A stretch of DNA of 64,000 nt from Medicago truncatula (Eukaryota > Streptophyta > Magnoliopsida > Fabales > Fabaceae), in assembly GCF_003473485.1 (NCBI RefSeq), contig NC_053047.1, positions 2,991,001-3,055,000 on the forward strand. The letters run 5' to 3'. A program made the position numbers and the translations under genes. How positions within the stretch are numbered: position 1 is the first letter of the stretch; each line of letters starts with the position of its first letter. Below are positions 21,701 through 32,344 of the stretch, one piece after another. Below the pieces are notes generated by a model. That model did no database searches. It worked only from the letters and a program-made list of their open reading frames with translations, and was not told where the DNA came from.

Positions 21701-22655
21701 CTTAGTGATTTTATGATCTTGAGTGCATTTCTAGACTATGAATTGTCACCCAGATATGATATATGAGCACAAATTTTTAAACTATTATGATGTCTCGATG
21801 ACCCGAAAGGAATTGATGGATAAATTTTTGTCCCATAAATGTTGCAAATGTTTGGATGCCTCGATGACCCTAAAGCAAACATTATGAACACTTTAATCAT
21901 AATGTAAATTTTGGATGATGCCTTATATGTGATATTGATATGAATTTTTATTCATGCATAATGCCTCAATGATATGAAAAGAATTAATGGATATGATTTG
22001 TTTCAAAAATGTTGCAAGTGTTTGGACGCCTCAATGACCCTAAAGGAAATATTTTGAACACTTTACCCATAGTGTAAAATTGATGACCCTAATACATATT
22101 GATATGAATCTATATTCATAAAATACGGGATGGATCCGCTGTGCTTTTATGACCCTGAATGCAATTTTAGACTGTGAATTGCCACTATGATATTGGATGT
22201 GGAATGCCTTGACGATCCGAAAGGAATCAGTGGATATTATATATTCCGTATATGTTGCAAGTATTTGGATGCCTGGATGACCCTAAAAGAAACAATATGA
22301 ACACTTTAATCATAATTTAAAGTTTGATGATGCCTTACATGCGATACTGGTATGAATTTGTATTCGTAATATAAATGCTCATACTCATTGTGCTTTTATG
22401 ATATTGAATTTTGACCTTTTGATTGTGAATTGCCGCTTTGTGGATTATGGGATGCCTCAATGATCCAACAAGAATTATAAATATTATTTGCTCGATGAAT
22501 TTACTTTGTGCTTTTATGATCCCAAATGTAACTCTATACTGTGAATGTGAATTGCCAATAAAAGATGGGAATATGAGCCTAAATTGTGTAAGGGATGATA
22601 CTCGCTGCACTTTTATGACTCTCAATGAAATTCTAGACTGTTCTTTTTGAGCCTA
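18770..22655 (+). repeat. Nested tandem-repeat array with a conserved stem-loop, candidate structured ncRNA
   Basis: About 3.9 kb of tandem units with recurring phrases ATGTTGGGATGCCTCGGTG, ATTTTATGATCTTGAG, GCCTGAGTTTTGAAATTATT and CTCGATGACCCGAAA. Between 18815 and 20800 the spacing is about 160 bp for short units or about 257 bp for long ones; long units contain extra copies of a subrepeat of about 50 bp (ACATTTTGTAAATGTTGGGA). From 20700 to 22650 more diverged units of about 250 bp follow. Each unit holds an inverted repeat: GAGTGCAATTC, an eight-base loop TAGACTAT, then GAATTGTCACTC, giving an 11-bp stem with one bulge. About fifteen copies can be found. No open frame over about 100 codons exists on either strand. 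A TATA promoter sits directly upstream. It could be an expanded non-coding gene or a satellite. Confidence 0.6.
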
Positions 22656-23849
22656 CAAGTCTGTCAGCATAGGTTGAGGTGCTTTATAGTTTAAGTGACT
22701 GGCCATATAATGTTAGTCTTGAGGGATAAATTATACTCTTAGTCTTGAATCTTGATGAAGTTCTTCAAAGGCAAAAGTGATAATATTCAAACGTTTTATA
22801 GCTATATGTTGCAGCAATTTGAATTGATGGTTTGTCAATTTCATTGTGTTTTAATATACATGGAGTATTGTGCCTGAGTTCATGTGGATTCCATGAGAAT
22901 TAGTGACTGTAATTCTCCTTGGCTCTTACCCTTAACTTTATGATAGGAGTTATACATAAGGATGAAATAACTGATTTATCAATAGGAAATGTGTAGAAGC
23001 TTTTCTTAATGTAATTATTTTATGATAAAATGTGATGGGTGGAAGCTCTTTGAAAAAAAAGTAAATTTAACTTTTGAGTTTAAATACTTTGGTTGTTAAC
23101 TTGATAACTATATTTTGGGCTAATGCATACATTGTGTACCAGGTTCAGTAAGTTGTAATGCACATATTTGAATTAGAAAGTGTTTCAAAAGCTCAGATCT
23201 GTTTGCGGCGGTCACGCAAGGACGGCATTGGAAGGAAGTTCTCTTTTCTTTTCCCTTCAATTTCAGGTTTAGAAAACGGTAGGGAGGAAGAAACTGAATA
23301 AACAAACTTAATGGACCGATCCTTGAAATGAAGTATAAATACGCACAAAGTTAAAAAGAAAAGATTTAAGGATCCTAGGTGGCCCTAGCCAGATGCTCTT
23401 AAATTTGGTTTTGAGATGTTGTTTGCATGCTGCATAATGAGGTTTGTGCATGACTTGATTTTCTGTTTGAAGGACTAAATTCAAATATGATGGATAGCAG
23501 TATTTCTTTCGATTCCCACTCAGTCCTTTATCAAATAGCTTCCCGTTTGATAAGGCATTATTATGGTAGCCTCCCCATTATGGGAAATTAATATCTCAAA
23601 ATGCAGATGGGAAATGGATACTAACCTTTGCAATATTATAATGAGTTTTTTTTTTTATTTATTAGAAGAGCTTAAATTCATTTTGGTCCTTTAAATATCA
23701 TGATTGTATGACTTTAGTCCCGTCCTTTTCTTTTTCAAGTGATTTTAGTCTCTAAACTTTCCCCTTTCCAATTTGATAGCCTCCCCATTATCCTAAGAGA
23801 AATGATATTTGTACAACCATTTAGTGACAACTTTTAGACAATTTTCTCT
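22656..23849. other. Downstream of the array, no gene seen
   Basis: Non-repetitive AT-rich sequence. At about 23680-23790 phrases such as TTTGGTCCTTTAAATATC and TGACTTTAGTCCCGTCC resemble one arm of the foldback MITEs seen elsewhere in the window, but no second arm was found. No coding signal was recognised. Confidence 0.45.
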
Positions 23850-25018
23850 CTCACACTCACATTATATTCTTACTCTCTCTCCATTGTTTTTGACCAATGA
23901 GAAGAGAGAAGAAGAAGCAGACCTTGACTAAGTTTAGAAATTCAGCAATTGGCCTAACTTGAGACAGATTGGAAAAATCGTTGTACGAAGTACGTTGAGA
24001 AGAAGCCGAACTCTGACTTAAGTTCTGACTGAAGTTTTGACTATGAGCCTGAGAAGTGTTAAGGTCACGACAACAATTCAAGAAACATGGTCAAAAAACA
24101 ATCAAATCAGATTATGAAATAATAAGTTACTCTAACACTATTGTGAAATCATAATGCAAACTTACTAAGTCTTAAACTTCTCAATAACCGGATGATGTAG
24201 GTTGATGAGCAGCCTCGAACCTGACCAATTGTTACATATATTTGGGTTGTCATTGACTACAAAATAGAAGCAAAGAATTCAAGGTAAATAGATGGTAAAT
24301 GATAAAGTTACGAAGTATTTTTCCTATAGTGTTACATCAACCATAATACATTTTATCTTTCAACACAATGTTCGTACACGTACGGTTTCTTTCCAGTACC
24401 AATTGGCGTTGTCTGGACAATCTCATGAAGAAGCCCGATGATTTTGTAAAACAAAATTACATCTATAAGAACATTATAATTGGAGAAAACATAGAAATAA
24501 ATTAAAGCACATAACCATACCATCTAAAACGCCAGTTTTGAATTTTCCATCTTGAATTTTCTTAAATAACTTAAAGCGAAATTCATGAGTAAGAACGTAA
24601 GTTAACTTGCCATACTTCTGCACCTTTGTACCAGAACCAATAACAACTTTAAGGGGACTAAATGTAATGTCATTATCAAACACATGACAATTATACAAAG
24701 TATAAGTTTTGTTTTCCTCGATCAAAGTCTTTCAATGCTCCAATTCTCTATATCGAGATATTACATGAACTCGATCACCCTAAATCCAAGAAAGAAATCA
24801 AAAAATATAAATAAATCAAAATGTACACTAATAAGTAAATTTGATAAATCATAAAGGAAATTACAACAAATTTTAACTAACTCATCACAAATAATGAGTT
24901 TCATATGTTGATTCTCATTACTACCAGTCACAATCCAAGAATCCACCACTCCAAATCCTATTTTCCAAATGTCCAAATCATTTTTTAGATCCTTAATGTA
25001 GTCATAATTCCTTGACAT
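23850..25018 (-). pseudogene. RPA70-like (replication protein A large subunit) pseudogene
   Basis: Read on the minus strand from ATG at 25018, the first exon encodes the N-terminal OB-fold region of plant RPA1-like proteins (YDYIKDLKNDLDIWKIGF, then DSWIVTGSN). The second, about 24779-24521, carries GDRVHVISRYRELEH, an in-frame TGA, then EENKTYTLYNCHV and FSPLKVVIGSGTKVQKYG. Further blocks encode IGLLHEIVQTTPIGTGKKP (about 24440), NNWSGSRLLINLHHPVIEKF (about 24215) and NDFSNLSQVRPIAEFLN (about 23960). RPA binds single-stranded DNA. The stop where a Trp codon is expected, a reading-frame mismatch between the first two exons and the missing C-terminal zinc region indicate a dead copy. Such RPA-like copies are abundant in legumes and are also carried by Helitrons; no Helitron ends were found. 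Confidence 0.6.
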
Positions 25019-26004
25019 TGAAAGTCATATATAGATATACAATAATACATCATTTAATTTTATTCTCTATGTTCATTCTGATATCGAAAGAAGCTAACAT
25101 ATTTATATGATCAATTTTTGTATCATCAAATCAAAACCTTACCAAGTATGAAAATTGTTACAGTTTTATGATTACTCACAAAAACTAAAATAACCCACAT
25201 GCATCAATTTGTTTTCAACTATAGTACCAAAATCTAAAATAACAATTGTATCAAAACCTTACATGAGCTAAAATTCAATCATCATGACCTCTACTATACT
25301 CCACATAACAAAGGAAGATTTTTATACAGCCATGCAACATAAAAATTTATGGTACATAATCCACAAACAATTGAAAAAAAAAAACCTTAAAATGCATAAT
25401 CGTGAAAAAAGGAAGAAAACCACATATGATGAAGCAAAAACTAAAACAGTGTCAAAAAATGAACCTCTCAAGCCATAAAAATCAGTCAACTCAAGTCATG
25501 CATGGTCTCATAACTATGAAAAAAACAAGAAAGTGGCCTCTTATGAAGAAGAAAGTGAAACAGTGTTCCCAGCTGAACTTAGATACAGTGTGGCCATTGG
25601 CCAAGGTTTTTTACTCAATAACGTTTATTTTGTGTAACATGAATACAAATTTGTATCATCATATAAATGACTTGTTAAATATTTGAATAGGAGAAACAAT
25701 TTAAGGAGCCTCAAATAATAACATAAATAATATCAAAATAGTTGGTTTTTTCTATTTCAATTGTACTCTATAACAAATTTCGTTATAAGAATATTATATT
25801 TTTGGTGTCTTTCAAAAATCTAAGAATTTATATTATACGATATTATATTTGTGACATTGTTGGTGTCATGGAAACAGATATCTTAATAAATATATAAGTC
25901 TAATTTTTTTAGGTATCTATACCTTTTTTGAAGAAAAGACATCTACAATTTTACTTTTAATTAAAAACAAAATTTTATAATAATAATCATACGCATTAGC
26001 GTAA
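25019..26004. other. Intergenic DNA, no gene seen
   Basis: AT-rich sequence. Short lysine-rich frames at 25284-25686 reflect A-rich composition rather than a gene. No RNA gene or element was recognised. Confidence 0.5.
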
Positions 26005-27048
26005 CAAAAAAACCAACACACATAAAATATTACTCTAAACGCTAATATATGTGTATATATTTTTAGCAAGCGTGAATAAAAATATCTATGAGGTTGTGAT
26101 GATTAAACGATATTGAAATTAAATGTATAAGTGATAAAAAGATAATAAAATTTCTTTGAAAAAAAGGTAATAAAATTAAATGGAACTTCCTTAAAAAATT
26201 TAAATGGAACGATTTAAAAAAATTAAAAGGAAGGAAAAAAAAAACATATTGAAATATAATATTAAAAAATAAAAGAAAAGGTTCCTAAGAGATGCTTGTG
26301 AAATAAATTGTCGAGAAGTAGTTTTTTGAAGTCATTCAACAACTTTTTTGAAGTCATTCAATTTTATGCATTAAAAAAAAGTACATTTTTTAGTAAGTAC
26401 TTAATTGATATTGTATTTGATCTAACTTCTCCTTTTTTTTTTTTTTTTGAGGTATGCCTAACTTTTTCTTAAAAATGTAGACAACTTGAAATAGAAAGAA
26501 AGGTCAAACGGTATCTTAATCTCCCACAATGACAGTGTAAAAGTAACTGAATTTACGAGAAAAAATTGAAAAATAGTAAAAAATAAAAAAAAATTGAAAA
26601 ATAGTTAAAAGTTTTACAAAAAACAGATAAACAAACATAAAATATTACTCTAAACGTTAATGTGTGTGTATTCGCGAGGTTGAAGAAATGAAATAAAAAT
26701 ATTTAGTATCATTAAATGACAGCGTGAATAAAGATAGTTGTGAGGTTGTGATGAGTAAACGATATTGAAAATAAATATATAAGTGATAAAAAGATAATAA
26801 AATTCCTTTGAAAAAAGATAATAATTAAATGGAACCTCTTTAAAAAATTAAATAGGACGATTCAAAAAAATTAAATTAAATTAAATTAAATAACTTTTTG
26901 CCAAAGTTCATTCAATTCAATTTTATGCATTCAAAAAAGTATTTGGTCTAACTTCTCCTTAAAAACGTAGAGAAGTTGGTTGGAAAAAAATTGGGTCAAA
27001 CGATACCTTAATATCTCACAACGGTAATGTATAAGCAACTGAATTTAG
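26005..27048 (+). repeat. Diverged tandem duplication of about 0.5 kb
   Basis: Copy A (about 26005-26553) and copy B (about 26634-27048) share, in the same order: ACATAAAATATTACTCTAAA, GAGGTTGTGATGA-TAAACGA, AAGTGATAAAAAGATAATAA, TTCAATTTTATGCATT, GATCTAACTTCTCC/GGTCTAACTTCTCC and a closing GTAACTGAATTTACG / GCAACTGAATTTAGG. Differences are spread out, with indels in A-runs, so the duplication is old. There is no coding frame. Confidence 0.65.
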
Positions 27049-27179
27049 GATTATTTGGATGAGGTGGCACTCTCCAAGATTAAGGAATTATAGAATTACC
27101 AAATTGCCCCTCCTATGGGCAAAATTGAAAATTTATATGGCATCAATTTTATTAAATAGTTAATAGATATCTTCTATAC

Positions 27180-27224
<45 letters not shown>
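27180..27224 (+). repeat. (AAT)n microsatellite
   Basis: An uninterrupted run of about 15 TAA/AAT triplets. Confidence 0.9.
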
Positions 27225-27469
27225 TACACGACACCAAGAAAGATTCAAAGAATGCTTTGATTTTTTGAATCCTGAAATAATATAATCTAATCTCGATGAA
27301 TTGATCATAAAAACATAGATATTAAGAGGTCTGGGGTTTCAATCTCAATTGCCAACACCAAATTTTTTAAATGCTAAAAACTACAAATCAAATTGATTTT
27401 CTCACTTAAAAATCAAGTACTTCCATTTCAAAGACATTCATCAGCCGATCATTTAGCAATTTGTTTGAT

Positions 27470-28415
27470 CTGCAATGAAAATTAAAGTCAACAAAAATAT
27501 ATTATTAGATAATACATAAATATATAATACAATTTCAATTTTACATTAACTAAAAGTTAAGAATAAAAGATTTGACCGATAAAAAATTAAATGAGGGTTA
27601 GAAATAACAAATGTGTTAAGGAAAAAATTAAAGCTTATAACATTCAAACTACTTCATAAATTTGAATTTGATGCAACAAGGAACCTAAGGAAAACTAGAA
27701 GTTGGTTAAAGTGAGACTAGATTGTGGAGAATAGGGTAGAAAGACAACCAGTGACACACTTCATGAAATTGAAAAATATAAAAATGCACTAAATAGAAAC
27801 AATAGAGATCGAAAGTATGAAAGTTTGTAGTGAAAAATATGTCTAACATCTTTTAAGTTGGATCTCTTTTTTCATATTGATTTTTTTTTTTTAAACTCGG
27901 CATCCGACCCAACCCAAGAACCTGTTTTATGAGGAGTTCAATCTTATCATCCGCTTAAGTGGACTCGTTTAAAGTCGGAGGATGAATATATATATGAACT
28001 ATTAGCTCACCAAAATTGTTTCAGATTGATCTCTTAATTTTTATATGGATTCTTTGAATCAAAAAATTCGTGTTGGTTTGTGGGGACATTAGACAATGCT
28101 TAAACATCATTTGATATTATGTTGTGTATGAGGATAAAACCCTAAACCTTCTTATTGTGTCGTGTCAGTCCTTAACTACAGTGAAGGTGTTAATGAAGGA
28201 CACATCATGTGAGAAATTTACTCATGAAACAAACGCAGAATATTGAATACAATTATAAACCTATATTGATTAAAGATATGTAATTAATGAAGGACATATT
28301 TCTATAATAAATTTACTCATAGAACAACAAGCTCATAACATATACTTATATAAGAACATAGATAAAAATAAATAAAATTTTACCCATAATTAAAATTAAA
28401 AGAACAAATATGTAC
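27470..28415 (-). other. Intron in the 3' UTR of LBD gene 2
   Basis: Minus-strand donor AACTGAG|GTACATATTTG lies 8 nt beyond the stop codon, and the acceptor TTTCATTGCAG|ATCAAAC is at 27470/27469. The sequence beyond the acceptor (GAATGTCTTTGAAATGGAAG) resembles that beyond the acceptor of LBD gene 1 (CATGTCTTGGATATGGAAA). The intron includes scattered AT-rich DNA without recognised elements. Confidence 0.55.
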
Positions 28416-28423
28416 CTCAGTTA

Positions 28424-29032
28424 CTACTTCTCCTTTTCCCTTAAATCAAATTTTGTACTACCATTAAGATCCAATAATTCTTCACAATGGCATAGTCCTT
28501 GTGTTACCATCAAGTTAGATTTTTCTTCCATTGCATTGCTAACACCACTGATCAATTGTGTAACCCTTGCTGCATCCATAGAATTAGTTTCAAAGTGTTG
28601 TTTGGTATCAAAATAAGGATTCGGAACTCGAGTGCTACTAGACGGAGCAGAAGAATGATGAATTGATAAGTAGGGTTCAAGATTTTGCTTACAATGATCT
28701 AGTAAGAATTTAACAGAATTTAGTTCTAGCTCAGAGTTCTTGATCATACCATAATACATCATAATAACATCAAGACATCCACCAACAGGGAATTGAGCAC
28801 GCATATCCGACTCAATAATAATTGATTTCATTGCATCATCTCTATATTCTTCCTTAACTTGCTTTAATATCTTCGATATGTTGGAAACACCGAACAAACG
28901 ATGAGCGTTGCCGAACACTTGTGGTTTATCAGCAGGAAAATAAGGAGCTAGAAGACAATCTTTTGAACACTTTCTTCTTTGGAATTTGCAAGATGCACAA
29001 GCCTTGCTTGTGTCTCCTCTGTTGATATTCAT
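28424..29032 (-). CDS. LOB-domain (LBD) transcription factor 2, LBD22/LBD27-like
   Basis: A 202-residue single-exon coding region. The C block C-x2-C-x6-C-x3-C lies at Cys12, 15, 22 and 26 within CASCKFQRRKCSKDC, followed by LAPYFPADKPQVFGNAHRLF and the GVSNISKILK helix; the domain ends near FLLDHCKQN. The C-terminus is shorter than in LBD 1 and not notably acidic, and ends KFDLREKEK. A nuclear DNA-binding regulator is expected from the family; the process controlled is unknown. It shares the same start context, a 23-bp promoter block and the post-stop intron with LBD gene 1, so they are recent duplicates. A plus-strand frame at 28410-28616 is a shadow. Confidence 0.9.
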   Translation of the reverse strand: MNINRGDTSKACASCKFQRRKCSKDCLLAPYFPADKPQVFGNAHRLFGVSNISKILKQVKEEYRDDAMKSIIIESDMRAQFPVGGCLDVIMMYYGMIKNSELELNSVKFLLDHCKQNLEPYLSIHHSSAPSSSTRVPNPYFDTKQHFETNSMDAARVTQLISGVSNAMEEKSNLMVTQGLCHCEELLDLNGSTKFDLREKEK

Positions 29033-29411
29033 TAGGTACGAATATTAGGGTTTTTTACGGTATGAGTAGAAAGAGGGTTTGTGTTTTGAGGGAGTGGCGG
29101 TGATATAGAGATTCAGTATATAAAGAAACAAAGCTAGCGAGAATTAGGTCTATAAATTAGGATCGGTTAAATTAAAGATATGTTTATAGTAATATATATT
29201 ATTTAAATATATGTTCTTTTAATTTAAAAAAAAATAACATATCTTAAATAATATTTTTGTATAATATTTTATTCTTTTATTATAAGTGTAACAGTGTGCA
29301 TGTAATCGCTAGTTATAACAGGAACAATTCCAATAAAATAGGAATAATATAAACTAAATTTTTATAAAATTAAATTAACAAACGCGGTAGAAATATATGC
29401 TAGAAATATTA
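29033..29411 (-). promoter_or_regulatory. LBD gene 2 upstream region
   Basis: Contains at 29141-29163 the 23-bp block identical to the LBD gene 1 promoter, with a TATA-like AATTTATAGA on the minus strand about 115 nt before the start codon. The rest is very AT-rich. Confidence 0.5.
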
Positions 29412-30191
29412 GAGTTTTTCTACTTGCACCCTAGTTAATCATGGTTGCACCCCAAAATGACAAGATTACCCTTTCATAAAATTTGATTTTCAAAAAGCAT
29501 ATTCCTTCTTTCTTGGTTACACCCCAAAACCTCTCTTCCAAAACCATAATTCTCCAATCGATCGATTATGTTCTGCGAAGATTTTCAAAACCATACTTTC
29601 TCACGTCCATTCATGATTTCAAAGAAAATTCGAAGCAAATCAAGTTAGCAAGTGTTGTTCTTCAATCGATTGTGTTTTTCTTCTTATGGGTTCTCAGTTC
29701 TGCGATTTTGTGTTTTCCTTGTTCTATAAACTCAGTTTAAGTAGGTTCATGTAAACTCAGTTTAAGTAGGTTCATGTAAACTTAATTTAAGTAGGTTCAT
29801 GTAAACTCAGTTTAAGTAGGTTTATGTAAACAACTGAATTTAAGTTAACCTTACCAATGTAAATTAAAACCGTAATCGTACAGTGCATCAGTGCAGTTGA
29901 AGGAAAAAAATTGAAACTTGCAAATAGAAGAAGAAATTCACTTACTTATATCCAATTGAGTATGGATGAAGAATATTTTGATTCACTCTTTAATTTTCAT
30001 GGAGATTGATATTGAACATCAAATTGTTTGATCGTGATCGCTTGTGGGGTGAAAGAGGGTGAAACTCAGTGACAATGAATAAAATTAGGATTTTAAGAAA
30101 ATTTATATAAAGGACAATTTTGGTATTATAAAAAAATTTTAAGAAAATTTGGGTGTAACCAGAAAAACATGGGGTGTAAATAAAAAAACTC
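29412..30191. mobile_element. Mutator-type non-autonomous element (780 bp)
   Basis: Ends are an imperfect inverted repeat of about 60 bp (GAGTTTTTCTACTTGCACCC at the left; GGGTGTAAATAAAAAAACTC at the right). Both ends are flanked by a perfect 9-bp duplication GAAATATTA (29403-29411, 30192-30200), typical of Mutator-like elements. The interior has no transposase and carries a 25-bp unit (core AGTTTAAGTAGGTTCATGTA) repeated four times at about 29729-29830. The element lies about 380 bp upstream of LBD gene 2. Confidence 0.85.
29729..29830 (+). repeat. 25-bp tandem repeat, four copies
   Basis: Four consecutive copies with core AGTTTAAGTAGGTTCATGTA, the third with AATTTAAG and the fourth with TTTATG. 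It is internal to the Mutator-type element. Confidence 0.85.
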
Positions 30192-30498
30192 GAAATATTA
30201 ATATAACTACTATAGTGCTGTTTTGTCGGACAACTCAATCTTTTTCAACTTTGAATTTAAATTTAGGCTAAACCATAATCATAGGAAACTTGTAACTGAT
30301 TCTCTATTTTCGTGTAACTCTATGACAGATTTTCATTGACGATGTATTTTTTCAAAAACATTAAAATTTAAAAACATATGTATTGAATATTCAAAGTAAA
30401 ATTTACTAATTTTAGATTATATAAATAAATAAATCACGGTCGTTCCTATCATTTTATGGATAGTAGGCCAAGTTTGAGGAAAGGGCCTTTAAATAATA

Positions 30499-30809
30499 CT
30501 CCTTCCGTCCTAAATTATAAGTAAAAAAACAAAAATCATATTTATTAAGAAAACTAAAGCATAAAAATTTGGAGTATAGTTTTTTGTGTTTTCTTTGGAA
30601 AAGTTTTATAGGAAGATGTAAAAACAATTTTCATTGGCTATTGATTATGGAAAAAATGAAATAAAGAGAAAATTGAATGTAATTTGCATTTAATTTTATG
30701 AGAATAACAAAAAAAAAAATCTTGGAAAAGATAAAAGTTTGTCTTTTTTGCTTATATTTTGGGACAAAGAAAATGTGTTTTTTTTGCTTATATTATGGAA
30801 CAGAGTGAG
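30499..30809. mobile_element. Stowaway-type (Tc1/mariner) MITE
   Basis: Starts CTCCTTCCGTCCTAAATTAT and ends with the degenerate inverse (TTATATTATGGAACAGAGTG AG), flanked by TA on both sides. The CTCC-TCCGTCC end plus TA target duplication is the Stowaway signature. The right part contains a duplicated GCTTATATT-TGG segment, so the right end has been partly repeated. No coding capacity. Confidence 0.7.
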
Positions 30810-31802
30810 TACTTCATAATTATTTTCTCTGATCAACAAACGATGAATGCAACACGCATTAATTATGGTGGTTGACATCTCAACTATTTTTTTTTTTTTT
30901 TAAGGATACATCTCATTGTGTTGAAACCCCAACTTACCATAATAATTTTTTTTGAAATCTCAACTATGCTGACATCCAAAACATTGTATGTCAAACTCAC
31001 GCACCTTTTGTCTGTAGCGTGAGTTAACTCACGCACCTTCGCTGGTGGTCTAAGCACATAGAACACGTTTTTTAGACGGTGGTTAGTTATTCAAACTTGA
31101 TTTTACACGGTTTTTTACTTTTTATTGTAGTTAAAACCTATGTAAGCCATTCAAAATTTTTCCATCCTTGTCTTTCATAGAAAGATGCCTTTTTGAAAAT
31201 TTCACGGATTGTATGAATGGTCGATGGGGATGGCAACGCACTGCAAAAAAGTGCGGTTTATTTGGATGCAAGGTTGACATTGAAGGTCTTTTTCGCATTA
31301 GACAAGAACCATACATTACCCAAGAGGGTTTTGCTTTATCCCAAGAGGGTTTCTTTTTACCCCAAGAGGGGTAAAAAGTTATTGGGGTAAAAAGAAGTAG
31401 ATTTAGTATCACCCCAATAGGGTTTCTTATAATATAAATTTTTGCTTTACCCCTTCACCTCCATATTTCTCTGAAGCAGATTTAGTATTACTCCAATCCC
31501 CCTTCCCAAGACAAGAAACATACCTTATTGTAATTGTATCAATTATATTAACAAAATGAGATTTTATGTGTATTATTTTTGTTCCTTTACTTTTATTTAT
31601 ATTTGCATTTATTTTATGATTTTAGCATCTAAATAATATAATGTCTTCGAATATTAATTAAACTCATAGTGAATTTGAATAAAAGTTGTGTATTCAATAA
31701 ATAAATTCGAATAAAGTGACACAAGTATACAAAATCAATTAAAACAATACATAGTTTTATTTAGTTTTAATTTCATCTACATTACATTCTCCGTAAATAT
31801 AT
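30810..31802. other. Intergenic DNA with a short GGGTAAA-type repeat
   Basis: No gene recognised. At 31318-31430 the word CCCAAGAGGG and its inverted or related forms (CCCCAAGAGGGGTAAAAAG, GGGGTAAAAAG, CCCCAATAGGG) are clustered. Overlapping frames on both strands here translate that repeat. Confidence 0.45.
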
Positions 31803-32337
31803 GTGGTATCATCATGATGTTGGATTGAAATTTAATTCTTGAAATTTTGCCAAAAATGTTGGCATTGAAGTGTTGTATACTTCGGGTAGAGATTTACAAC
31901 CTTCTTTGAAAAGTCAAAAGAAAAAGAATGATGAGAATACAACACATATATTCTATCAAATCAACTATATAAATTCTCACATCGATTTTCCTCATATAAA
32001 ATGAGTAATCACACAAAGAAATGCATTCCAAGATGTTGCTTTGAACTTAATCTTACTGCCCTATCAACTGACAAGTCACGATCCAATTCAAAGGAACCTC
32101 TTATGGTGCATTCCCATATGTAACAGTCATTCTATACGAAGGAATTCGATGTGAAACCCTATAAAGTTGATTTGCTAGAATGCATGTTGTATTCTCTTCA
32201 TTCTTTGACTTTTCAAAGAATCTGCAAATCTCTACCCTAAGTATACGACACTTCAATATCAACATCTTCAGCAAACTAACAAGAATTAAATTTAAATTCC
32301 AACAAAATAAAGACTGTACATATTAATGATGCTACCT
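31803..32337. repeat. Foldback of about 535 nt, candidate MIRNA/siRNA hairpin or MITE
   Basis: The two halves are near inverse copies centred near 32070. Paired strings include TTTAATTCTTG, ATTGAAGTGT-GTATACTT, GGGTAGAGATTT, TTCTTTGAAAAGTCAAA, GAGAATACAACA, CAAATCAACT and TCACATCGA, running to a loop of a few tens of bases. The arms are about 250 nt with spread mismatches and small bulges, roughly four in five bases paired by eye. The transcript from either strand would form one long hairpin. Ends GGTATCATCAT / ATGATGCTACC lack an obvious target duplication, so a MITE origin is not proved. Known young plant MIRNA loci arise from such inverted duplications. Confidence 0.7.
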
Positions 32338-32344
32338 AAACATA

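Noticed and set aside
22335..22650. 96- and 70-codon frames at the end of the array
   Set aside because: They overlap on opposite strands inside the repeat array and are not present in the other units.
18770..22655. C/D-box or H/ACA snoRNA cluster
   Set aside because: Strings like ATGATGC, CGATGA and CCTGAG resemble boxes, but a proper RTGATGA ... CTGA pair at snoRNA spacing with a terminal stem is not found in the units, and the H-box-like ACAATA is not kept between copies.
24474..25018. Live RPA gene
   Set aside because: In-frame TGA, frame mismatch between the first two exons and missing C-terminal part make a functional RPA subunit unlikely.
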